Of a DNA stretch of 64,000 nucleotides, positions 53,565 to 63,519 are shown piece by piece. Position numbers and translations under genes: made by a program. The notes beneath the pieces were generated by a model. It saw only the letters and a list, made by a program, of their open reading frames with translations. It had not been told where the DNA came from and did not search any database. Each line of letters starts with the position of its first letter. Positions within the stretch are counted from its first letter, which is position 1. This DNA comes from Pictodentalium vernedei (Eukaryota > Mollusca > Scaphopoda > Dentaliida > Dentaliidae), in the NCBI GenBank assembly GCA_031216915.1, contig CM062297.1, positions 364,015,704 through 364,079,703 on the forward strand, given 5' to 3'.

Positions 53565-53900
53565 TTGACAACATGTTGTTTCCAAGATCAGAGTTAGCTC
53601 CCTGCTCTGCATCAAGAAAGTTTTGATAGAGTCTAAAGGTTATTTTTTCTTTCTAGATTTCCTCCATATATTTATTTAGTGGTTTTTAAGGTTTTCAGCA
53701 TCTCGGGACAGATTTCTTCCACAAAAAAATCCAACATAGCCTGAACTGATTACTTCTAACAATGACAAAACCATCAAGCATGCTTTTTCACTAGCCAAAT
53801 CTTTTTACTGCCAAGCACTTTGAGGGATAAGATTCTCACTGCTAAAACAGTCAAGTGGTGAATGAATACCCTTCATACTAAAAGCTCATCTGGTCACCTG

Positions 53901-54718
53901 TATGAAACACTCTTAGGAATCAATATAGGATTCCTATAAGAAATTCACATAGGTTTCCTACAGAAAACTTATAGGTAATTTGTATGCAAATTAGTAGGAT
54001 CCTTTAGGAATCCATATAAGAAACACAATATATTCCTATAGGAATATACAAGTAGCCCTGTCAATTAGAAAAGTTTGCTGAATATTATTTATATTTATTT
54101 ATTTATTGGTGTTTAAGGTCACATATTTCTGCACAATGGCTAATCATGACCATGACAGTTTTATGGGTGGAGGAAGCCGGAGTACCTGGAGAGAATCACC
54201 GAGCCACGGCGAGCAACTGTCAGCTCCCCAACATACTAACTCCACACAAGCAGGGTGAGCATTGGTTGAAGACAGGTGAGAGTTTGCTTAAGCAAACTCT
54301 TCTAATTGACAGGGCTGCATGTGTATGAAGCTGTTTTCATTTGGCTGAAATGAAAAAAAAAAAGAATCTGCTTATTATAGGAGGTAGACTTTTACTTAAA
54401 TTCAACTATAATTTACAAATAAAAAAATGCTTTCCTATAATAATCCTATACAAGTCTTGAACATTTAGCTGAATCCGAAGAAACTGAACTGTTAAAGGTG
54501 AGCAGAGCTACAGGAATACTGCATCTCCCAATAGTTCAACAATTAAATGAAAAATCGTATATGAATGTATACTGGCAGAGTATTCCTATAGAAAAAAAGA
54601 TCTCCCATAATTTTCTTGCTGTACACTCATCATTCCTATAAGAATCCTCTATGATTCCTGTATGATTCCTATATTTTGCAAAAGAAATCATATAGGATCC
54701 TATAGGACATTTCCGTAC
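53901..54718 (-). mobile_element. Inverted-repeat DNA element rich in TTCCTATAGGAA, copy 2
   Basis: This is the reverse complement of 18968-19582, element length about 609 bp after removal of the SINE at 54080-54280. The SINE sits in the loop of the central AGCCCTGTCAATTAGAA hairpin. Confidence 0.8.
54080..54280 (-). mobile_element. tRNA-derived SINE, family S1, 5'-truncated, in a hairpin loop
   Basis: AGTTTGCT at 54072-54079 and 54281-54288 is an 8-bp target-site duplication. Only the tail-side half of S1 is present (GGTGGAGGAAGCCGGAGTAC, CAACTGTCAGCTCC on +). Confidence 0.85.
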
Positions 54719-54818
54719 GCTGGACTCGGAGCTTGTAAGCCTCTGACAATAAACTCAAAAACTGACAAGCATAAGTTTGTTTAATCACACACCCATTAAC
54801 GTAAAACATGAGATTTCC

Positions 54819-54995
54819 ACCGTTCTGCCTGTATGATAAAAATAAAGTTGTATTGCACATGTGATGATACAAAACATGTTCGATTTCATTTCCAATGTAA
54901 ATAGAGAAGGAACCTGTCTAAATCAATCATGTCATTGGTGGTCGAATGCACTGGAGTTGAGATCACTTGGAAATTCCAAGTTCCTCATTTAGATT
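54819..54995. repeat. 177-bp duplicated segment, copy 1
   Basis: Identical to 56345-56521 except for one base (ATAGAG versus ACAGAG). It starts ACCGTTCTGCCTGTATGATA and ends CTCATTTAGATT. No terminal repeats, so the mechanism is unknown. Confidence 0.95.
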
Positions 54996-55471
54996 TGTTT
55001 ACCCAGGATATTTAAACAATCAGATTCGAGTGTAAAATTTACAAAATAAAAATAACATTCTGACTGCTTGTTCCTTGACAAATACTTTCCACAACTGGTA
55101 ATATAGTTATGGAGTGTGCTAAACTTATTGAGTATTTAAAAACTTTTTGTTATGTTATTTCACGTAGATTAGTCAATATGTGAAGTTTGATCATCATGAC
55201 CATGACACTGATCAGTGTCGATTGGTTTCAACCAATTGAATGCCGTAAAAATTAAACAGCAGAGTAGGGTTGGTACCCCACCACATAATAGTGTTGACAA
55301 TGAAGGAAATGTGGAAATTATCCAGTTGAAAATGCTTTTAGTTCAATTTTCATGTAGACTGGTTGTCACATGGGAGCTAGGTGCGATATCCTGGGCCAAA
55401 GCAATCAAGTACAATAATACTTAATCCATTCAAACAAATGTGCAGTTCTGCTGTATATCTATTGTTTTGTA
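54996..55471. other. No gene seen
   Basis: AT-rich sequence. The only notable motif is a near-palindromic GACACTGATCAGTGTC at 55204-55219. Confidence 0.4.
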
Positions 55472-55815
55472 TTATTCGGGTTTAATGACACTTTTGGCAG
55501 CCAGAGTCACTCACGTCAGACAATTTTATTAGTGGAGGAAGCCAGAGGACCTAGAAAGAACCACCAAGAAGCAGCGAGAAACGATCAGGCTCCTCAACAT
55601 ACTAACACTGCACAATCAGGGTTTGGAATGGTTGACAGTAAGTGCACCGCTGACATGCAGTGTGACTTAGAACTTGGCCCCATCGTGCTGCCATATGAGA
55701 AATTGGGATTAAGTTCTTTGCCCAAGGATACAATGCAGTTACCCCTGGTGGGGGATGAACCATTAACCTTTTGCTTTGAAGTCCAATGCCATAACCACTG
55801 AGCCACCACACTCGG
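55472..55815 (-). mobile_element. tRNA-derived SINE, family S1, near full-length minus copy
   Basis: The minus-strand head GTGGTGGCTCAGTGGTTATG (A box) with GGTTCATCCCC (B box) is followed by TTGTATCCTTGGGCAAAGAA (degraded block) and the body to AAGTGTCATTAAACCC. No clear target-site duplication. Confidence 0.85.
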
Positions 55816-56344
55816 ATAAGCATCAGAAGATCTCATTTAGAGTATGCTTGTAAAACTTTGAATTTGAAGCAAGCGAAAATACTTCACCACATTTCTATAG
55901 CATTGGTTGCAAGTACTGTTAGCTCCCACACTTGAGAAAATCCATTGTTAGGAAGCACTTAAATAGAGGATATGGAATTAGTGTTTCTTCAATATGATAT
56001 TTATGAAATGTGTCTAGAATTTTTCATTTTGCATGGCGTTTGACGAGGCAAAAATGAGAATTTGGATAAGTTTCATAAACATCATATTGAAGAAACCTTA
56101 ATGTCATATTCTATCCATCATATACATCCAACTGAACAACTTGTGGAGTGGGGGGGGGGGGGGGGGGGGGGGTACTAAAATAAATCGGTCAAGGGTTAAA
56201 GAAAGGAATTTTGACAACCGATTGTGGAGAAGGGATCAGAGTCTGTTTTTCAGCGGGCAAAACTGTAGTAAAGTCAATCCCATCAATATTTATTTCATAA
56301 ACATAGCCAGTTGTCACTGATATCATTATTATTAATGTCGCACA
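55816..56344. other. Non-coding with inverted motif and poly-G
   Basis: AATATGATATTTATGAAA near 55991 and TTCATAAACATCATATTG near 56070 form an inverted repeat of about 100 bp overall. A 23-nt poly-G lies at 56150-56172. Confidence 0.5.
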
Positions 56345-56521
56345 ACCGTTCTGCCTGTATGATAAAAATAAAGTTGTATTGCACATGTGATGATACAAAA
56401 CATGTTCGATTTCATTTCCAATGTAAACAGAGAAGGAACCTGTCTAAATCAATCATGTCATTGGTGGTCGAATGCACTGGAGTTGAGATCACTTGGAAAT
56501 TCCAAGTTCCTCATTTAGATT
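56345..56521. repeat. 177-bp duplicated segment, copy 2
   Basis: Partner of 54819-54995, same orientation, 1526 bp downstream. Its right edge abuts the truncated pogo-like MITE. Confidence 0.95.
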
Positions 56522-56815
56522 GTGGATATCTATTAACTGAATAAACCTGTTAAATGAATATAATTTCCCAACACAAAACCATTTACCATATCTCCAGTAC
56601 AAACTTGACCTGTTAATTGAATATAGGTTATAGAGTAAGCTCCTGTTAATTGAATAAAAGATCTTGTAACATATGTCAAGAAATTATCCTAACTCTCGCC
56701 AGTTTTCCTTTGTTTATATACATATTTGGCCTCAGTACATCCAATACAGGCATTTAATCTATTATATCTTGTTTGACAGAGCTCATGGAGCTATTCAATT
56801 TCAGTATTCGGCGGT
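56522..56815 (+). mobile_element. pogo/Tigger-like MITE, copy 3, truncated at both ends
   Basis: It begins at GGATATCTATTAACTGAATA (the outer CAGTGG is lost) and stops in the central hairpin after GACAGAGCTCATGGAGCT. It is collinear with 6875-7130. Confidence 0.8.
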
Positions 56816-57599
56816 AAGCTATTTACGAATGAACTTGAATCAAATCAGACAAACTATTCGAAATTTGAATCAATTCAAAGATTCACATCTGTAGAGTGTA
56901 AATTAATAGGGTGAGGCCTGATACATTTATCATATCTAGTTGGAACTGAAAATATTTCCTTAAGTTACACTATTAATGAAATACTTTCATATCAATGGCA
57001 TTTAAGGGATCAATGGTCTCAGTAAGACTCTTACATCTTATCCCAGGTACCCAAGGCCTTCAGCCCAGAGGTACCAGCAACAAGAACAATGAGTCTGCCA
57101 GACACTAAGGTATCAGTTTTGAGTACACATAATTATAATCAATGAATCTAGAAAACATAAGTTCAATTGAGAATTTTACTGTCTATTTCATATTTGAAAT
57201 GGAGCCGATATTCAAAATTCTTGGAGGCCATGAGTGTGTTTCAGTCATTTCCGATCATGCCTTATTGGGTTTATTACCTTCTTGGTGTGTGGTTGTGTGT
57301 GTAAGTGTGTATGTGTTGGGGGGGGGGGGGGGGGGAGGGGGTTCTTTCTGAAGTCCCTAATGATTCAAACCCTACTTCCAGTAAATTACCAGGTATTTCT
57401 ATTTATATAAAGATTGATGAGATGTTCGCAAACAATCCATTAATTACATACAGTTCCATTTACTTTCACTGAAATTACAAGGAAAATGTCAGTTATCGGG
57501 TTTTTTTTTTTTTTTTAGATTGGGCTATTTACAAACAAGTAAAGTTATCAACTTCTCTAATGATTCATATCAGGCTTCCTGAACAACACAAGGTATTTT
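56816..57599. other. No gene seen
   Basis: AT-rich sequence with an 18-nt poly-G at 57318-57335 and a poly-T run near 57502. The frame ending in poly-Gly is an artefact. Confidence 0.4.
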
Positions 57600-59604
57600 G
57601 CCGCCATGATTATTCTAAGATGAAAAGGGGCATAACTCTGGAAAAGAATGTTTGATCGAAACTATAATTGCTGGTGCACAGTTCTCATGGTAATGAACAT
57701 CCATAAATATAGAACTTTAGTGAGCACGCTCACATACCCCACGCGCCCCGATATTTTAGGCTTGGAAATCTGTAATTTTTAGGAAAATGACCCGGAAATC
57801 TGTTACTTGTATTTTTCAGAGTCCAGGGCCCGTAATTTCCACAAAAATCAGCCAAGCAGAACGAAACGCAAACTTGATCTGTAAGTCATTGTGGTAGACT
57901 CACATACTAAAATGGCCGTAATTTTGATAATATCTGAAAGCGTGTAGAATAAAAGTCCGGAAAACTGTAATTTTGATGAACTTTTCAAAGTCGAAGGACC
58001 GTAATTTCGGTAAAAATCAGTGGAGCAGAACAAAATGCAAACTTGATCTGTAGGCCACCATGTTAGACAAACATACCAAAAATCAGCTCAATATCTGGAA
58101 GCATGTAGAGAAAAAGCCCGGAAAACTGTAATTTTGATGAACTTTTCAAAGTCTATGGGGGCCGTAATTTTGGTAAAAATCAGTGGAGCGGAACAAAACC
58201 CAAACTTGTTCTGTAGGCCACCATGTTAGACTAACATACCAAAAATCAGCTCAATATCTGGAAGTGTGTAGAAAAAAAGTCCGGAAAACTGTAATTTTGA
58301 TGAATTTTTCTGAGTCCAAGGGCCGTAATTTCGGTAAAAATCAGTGGAGCAGAACAAAACCTAAACTTGTTCTGTAGGCCACCATGTTAAACTAACATAC
58401 CAAAAATCAGCTCAATATCTGGAAGTATGTAGGAAAAATGTCCGCAAAACTGTAATTTTGATGAACTTTTCAAAGTTCAAGGGCCATAATTTCGGTAAAA
58501 ATCAGTGGAGCGGAACAAAATGCAAACTTGATCTGTAGGCCACCAGGTCAGACTAACATACCAAAAATCAGCTCAATATCTGGAAGCGTGTAGAAAAAAA
58601 GTCCGGAAAACTGTAATTTTGATGAATTTTTCAGAGTCCAAGGGCCGTAATTTGGGTAAAAATCAGTGGAGCGGAACAAAATGCAAACTTGATCTGTAGG
58701 CCACCATGTTAGTCTCACATACCAAAAATCAGCTCAAAATCTGGAAGCGTGTAGAAAAAAAGTCCAGAAAACAAATAGGACTGACTGACGGACTGACAGA
58801 CTGACGGACTGACAGACTGACAGACAGACCAGTCAAAAACATTATACCCCTGCAACTTTGTTGCGTGGGGTATAATAAGTTGTAAAGGAATCGACCCATA
58901 AATATCTGAGAAAATCTCCGGACAAAATTCTAGGCAAATCAGGAAACATGACATACATGTAAATTGTTTGTATCTCAATTTTAGAATTAACTTGAGGAAT
59001 GACTGTCCCAGATGGGACTGTCCATACCCACACTGCCATGATTATTCTAAGACAAAAAGGGGCATAACTCTGGCAAAAAAACATCCAATCGAAACTATAA
59101 TCGCAGGTGCATAGGATCCCATGGTAGTAAACATCCATACCAAGTTTCAAAGGAATTGACCCATAAACATCTGAGAAAATTCATGCATTCTAACATGAAA
59201 AGGGGCATAACTCTGGCAAAAAAGTCTGATCAAAATGATAATCACAGGTGCACAGGTTCCAATGGTAGTAAACATCCATACCAAGTTTCAAAGGAATCGA
59301 CCCATAAACATCAGAGAAAATCTCCGGACAAAATTCTAGGACTGCTATTTCAATTTGAAAGGGACAAAATTCTGGAAAAAATAATCTGACCGGAATTTTA
59401 ATTGCAGGGGCTCAGGTTCCCATGGTGGTGAATAACTATACCAAGTTTTGAGCAGATTGGTCTATAAATGTCTGAGAATATCTTCGGACAAAATTATGTT
59501 TAAGGACAGACAGATGGATGGACAGACAAACAGACAGACAGACAAGGTGATTCCAGTATACTCCCCCCCCCCCCTCCACCCACAACTCGTGGGTGTATAA
59601 TTAA
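57600..59604 (+). mobile_element. Helentron-like element I, interrupted by element H
   Basis: Core units of about 140-150 bp carry GGGGCATAACTCTGG, GGTAGTAAACATCCATACCA and GAATCGACCCATAAACATC. The first unit is split by H after AACATCCATA and resumes at GTAAAGGAATCGACCC (58887). An ACAGACAGATGGATGGACAG microsatellite at 59507-59545 precedes the hairpin CACCCACAACTCGTGGGTG near 59577-59595, followed by TATAATTAA. A 12-nt poly-C lies at 59563-59574. The 5' terminal motif was not found. Confidence 0.7.
57720..58876 (+). mobile_element. Helentron-like non-autonomous element H
   Basis: 5': palindrome GTGAGCACGCTCAC (57720-57733), directly followed by ATACCCCACGC (57734-57744). 3': GCGTGGGGTAT (58863-58873), a perfect 11-bp complement, in the 36-nt hairpin 58841-58876. 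The core has about six units of about 160 bp with GTAAAAATCAGTGGAGCGGA and CTGTAGGCCACCATGTTAGA landmarks. The GACTGACGGACTGACAG microsatellite is at 58782-58828. Confidence 0.88.
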
Positions 59605-59639
59605 CTGTTAATTCTTTACCCAGGAAATTGCCCAAATCA

Positions 59640-60180
59640 AGACATTAACTGATGGAGTGCTAAATTATATTTTAAAGGTAATTTGTAAGATGGGTATTTT
59701 TTTCAAAGATACCATGCTACCAGCAAGGGTAGCCTTTATTTTTCAAGATTTTGTTCACAAACAATTGTTTTGTTAAAATTTTATATAAACAATTTTATTT
59801 TACTGCTTTTCAAACATCAAGTGAATGCATACAGTGTAAATCCAATATGGCTTTCAGCACTTTTCAACAGAATAATGATACTGGCTTGTAGCACTTAACC
59901 AGTTAAACTGTAATTTTTCCAACGTTTATTTTCAAAACACAGCTCACGCTACCTCATTTGAATGAGTTTATTTAGCTCATTCCAATCAGCATCAAAAGAT
60001 ATAAGATAAAAATGACACTTTTCAGTTATTCTTTTTGCAAAGGCTGTCCTCTCATCACATTAGACAGTCGAGTGCTAAATTAATTTTTAAAGATGATGTG
60101 TAGCTTGTTCATTTTGTTATAATAGCACTCTCCAATAAATTTTAACAAAACATTATATATTAATATTCTACTAATGAGCA
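59640..60180. repeat. AT-rich inverted element, second copy (see 4500-5190)
   Basis: The left part matches the reverse complement of 4735-4830. GCACTTAACCAGTTAAACTG and CATTTGAATGAGTTTATTTAG / CTCATTCCAAT (P1-type core, 59957-59990) lie in the middle. The right part ends GCACTCTCCAATAAATTTTA. Confidence 0.5.
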
Positions 60181-60186
60181 AATAAC

Positions 60187-60470
60187 TTATTTATTTATTG
60201 AGGTTTAAGGTCACATACTTATCCACAATGGCTAATCGTGACCGTGACAGTTTTACGGGTGGAGGAAGCCGGAGTACCCGGGGAGAACCACCGAGCATCG
60301 ACGAACAACTGTCAGCTCCTCAACATTCTAACTCTGTTCAAGCTCTACTCAAGCAAGGTTACAGCAGTTGAAGACATGTGCACCATCAATGTGCAGTTCG
60401 CTTAGTACACGGCATCATCACGACCCGATGTAGGCAACTGGGATAAAGTGCCTTGTCCAAGGACACAACG
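60187..60470 (-). mobile_element. tRNA-derived SINE, family S1, 5'-truncated with intact TSD
   Basis: Target-site duplication GCAAATAAC at 60178-60186 and 60471-60479. The element stops inside the CCTTGTCCAAGGACACAA block, so the tRNA head was never inserted. This is typical 5' truncation during target-primed reverse transcription. Confidence 0.9.
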
Positions 60471-60479
60471 GCAAATAAC

Positions 60480-61082
60480 CTAATAATGCATACAGTGTAA
60501 GGCCACTATGGTGGTTTTAAGCACTTTTCAATACAGCCATGATATAGTGGCTTCTAAAACTCAACCAGTCAAATGAAGGGTAAAGGCACATGTCAAAACT
60601 ACAGACAATAATAATCTTTCATTATGTATTTTGGGAGAAAAAAAAATTGATTTTATCAATTCTTTCTTTCAACATCTTGTTGGTCCACATTTAATGATTC
60701 CATTGAGCAAACAAGACAGGTGACAATCTAAAATTAACCAGGTGGCTTTTTATTTGAGATGTTAGAGAAGGAAATAACATTTTTACACTGTACATGACAC
60801 TGACAAGAATGAGCTGAAAAAATACCAATAATTCAAATTCTTCAGCATTGATAAAATGCACCTGACATTTTGGGAAAAACCCAGTCAGAGCTCGTTAGGA
60901 AACTATGACAGAGCAAATTATATTTTAGTTCAATATACAAAGCACCTACTCCGGCCTTACTGAGAGTGCATCTCAAATTTTTTTCATCACCCCGGTATAC
61001 TTTATCTGGGAGTACAAAGAGTCTAATAAACACTGCAACAAAATTTGAAATAGAACTTACATCAAACTAAAGTAATGTGTTA
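60480..61082. other. Repeat remnant, otherwise nothing
   Basis: 60482-60575 resembles 59823-59910 (CATACAGTGTAA...GCACTTTTCAA...CAACCAGT). The rest is unassigned AT-rich sequence. Confidence 0.45.
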
Positions 61083-61270
61083 ACCCTTTGCCTATGAACT
61101 GACTGCAGCCGCACAATTAAGTAATTTACAAACTTTGCAGATGAAAGAAAGAAATGTTATTTAAAAACAATCAACAAAACCATACCATGTGACTCAATGA
61201 AATGAACTCATTCCAATGAGGGGGGCTCACATGATATGGCTTTGTTAAAACATTTCGAAAAATTTAAAAA
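61079..61270. repeat. P1 palindromic repeat, right end lost
   Basis: TTAACCCTTTGCCTATGAAC opens it. The palindrome 61185-61250 (ACCATACCATGTGAC / CACATGATATGGC around AATGAACTCATTCCAATGAG) is the centre. It is cut by element J near 61271. Confidence 0.6.
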
Positions 61271-61274
61271 AAAA

Positions 61275-63519
61275 CAAGAGCAATGCAAAGCGTGACATAT
61301 ACCACCGACTGTGTCATAAAAGAGTATGTAAGTCTCTTAGGGGCATAACTAAATCAAAAGAAGCTTCCTCTAGATACCAATCATGCATAAAAACAAGAGG
61401 CCCCACCTGACATGGTAGCCTAAATATCAACCCAGGGAATTGATTTCAACAAGTTGCATCTGCCCCTCCTAAGAAAAGCTTATACCAAATATCCAAATTT
61501 TCTGACCAGTGGATCTGAAAAAAAAAGATTTTCAAAGAATATCCCTCATATTGAACTAAGTAATAATTCAGGCTCCCACAGGAAGCCCAAATATGAACCC
61601 AGGGACTTAGCTTGAACAAACTTGAATCTCACCTCCAGTGGGATGCTGTATACCAAATATCAAAAGATTCTGACTGGTGGATGTGAAGAAGAAGATTTTT
61701 TAAGAATATTCCTCATATTGAACTAAGTTATAATTCGGGTTCCCACAGGGAGCCCAAATATCAACCCAGGGACTTGGCTTGAACAAACTTGAATCTTACC
61801 CACCTGAGGATGCTGCATACCAAATATCAAAAGCATTGTGACTGCTGGATCTGAAGAAGAAGATTTTTAAAGAAAATTCCTCATTTTGAACTAAGTTATC
61901 TTTCGGGCTCCCACAGAGAGCCCAAATATGAACCCAGGGACTTGGCTTGAACAAACTTGAATCTTACCCCCCTAAGGATGCTGCATGCCAAATATCAAAA
62001 CATTCTGACTGCTGAATCTGAAGAAGAAGATTTTTAAATAAAATTCCTCATTTTGAACCAAGTTACAATTTGAGCTCCCACAGTGAGCCCAAATATGAAC
62101 CTAGGGACATGGTTTGGACAAATTTTAATCTCACCTCCCTAAGGATGCTGCATACCAAATATCAGAACATTCTGACTGCTGGATCTGAAGAAGAAGATTT
62201 TTAAAGAAAATTCCTCATTTTGAACTAAGTTATAATTCGGGCTCCCACAGTGAGCCCAAATATGAACCGAGGGACTTGGCTTGAACAAACTTGAATCTCA
62301 CCCCCCTAGGCATGCTGCATACCAAATATTAAAAGATTCTGATTGGTAGATCTGAAGAAGATTTTTAAAGAATATTCCTCATACTGCACTAATTTAAACA
62401 TTTGGGCTCCCATAGAGAGCCCAAATATGGAACCAGGAATTTGATTTCAATAAACATGTGAAACAATCTTCCAAAGATGTTATATGTGAAATTTGAAAGC
62501 TTTTGGAGCAGTGGTTTGGGAGAAAAGTAGTCTTAAATGTTTTACCCATTTCCCACAGTGTTAAAAAATGCTGACTCAACACTTTTTCAAAGTCCCAAAA
62601 AAGTACCCCATGATAAAACCGACAGCAATTTTTTTTTAACATTCCATTCTGTTGGTCCTAAGGAAGCTTCACACCAAATAAGAATTCTCAGTGCCATTTA
62701 GTTTTGGAGATATGGGCGTTTTAATGGGGGCGACGGAGAAAAAAATTTGGACATAAATTAAGTACTTATGACCCAATAAGCCCTCATATCAAATTTGGTT
62801 CAAATCTGCCTCTCGGTTTGGAAAACAGAAATTTTGGGCGGGGCAAAAATTCTTGCCCCTCCCAGAACGAAGGCAAATATAGCTCCTCGAACTTCTCTTG
62901 AACAAATCTGAGTCTACACCTCAAAAGGAAGCTGCACACCAAATATCAAGTCTCTGCTACTGCTGGTTCATGAGAAGATTTTTTAAGATTTAAGCACATT
63001 TTTTGGGCGTGGTCCTACCGAGTTGGCGAAGCAACTTGATTTGAACAAAATCAAATTGCGATGTCATAACAAACTATTATCTCAAATATCAATTAAATTG
63101 GTTCAGCGGTTTTGGAGGAGAAGATGCAAACACCATGTTCACGGACGAGGGACGGGGAGTGATCACTATAGTTCTCCTGACAGTGACTGAAAGTCAGGTG
63201 AGCTAAAAAGAAATTCATTTCAGTCAGCATTCATTAGTTATTGGATGGAAATCTAATTCAATATGGCAGCCATGGCAACAATACTGAATTGGCTAGCTGA
63301 TCCAAAATTAAAAGGTAGTTTCCTATAGATACCAATAAAGTATAACCAAAAATTGAAATTGATTTGAGTCAGTATTCATCAGTTATTGGATGGAAACCAA
63401 ATTCAAGATGGCTGCCATGCAAGCCATAATGAATTTGCCACTGGTGGCCATCTTGGTTCAGCTGACTGGTCCAAAATCGAAAGGATGCTTCCTCTAGACA
63501 CCAACAATGCCTAATTAAT
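61275..63519 (+). mobile_element. Tandem element J, split by A5 and cut by B4
   Basis: J-type units (GCTTCCTCTAGACACCAA, AGTTATTGGATGGAAA, AAGATGGCTGCCATG) occur at 61300-61391 and 63210-63519. A5 lies between at 61392-63208 and B4 follows. No J 3' end is present. Confidence 0.55.
61392..63208 (+). mobile_element. Helentron-like non-autonomous element A5
   Basis: It starts AACAAGAGGCCCCACCTGAC (the right half of the 5' palindrome and part of the motif are deleted). About six core units (61430-62340) and the A unique region follow. The 3' hairpin CTCCTGACAGTGACTGAAAG and then TCAGGTGAGC (63194-63203) end it. A shrunken microsatellite, GGACGAGGGACGGGGAG, lies near 63143. Confidence 0.8.

Noticed and set aside
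55594..55836. Minus-strand frame with VVAQWLWHWTSKQKVNGSS
   Set aside because: This is the usual translation of an S1 SINE head (compare MAQWLRYWTLNQKVHGS at 49603), not a protein gene.
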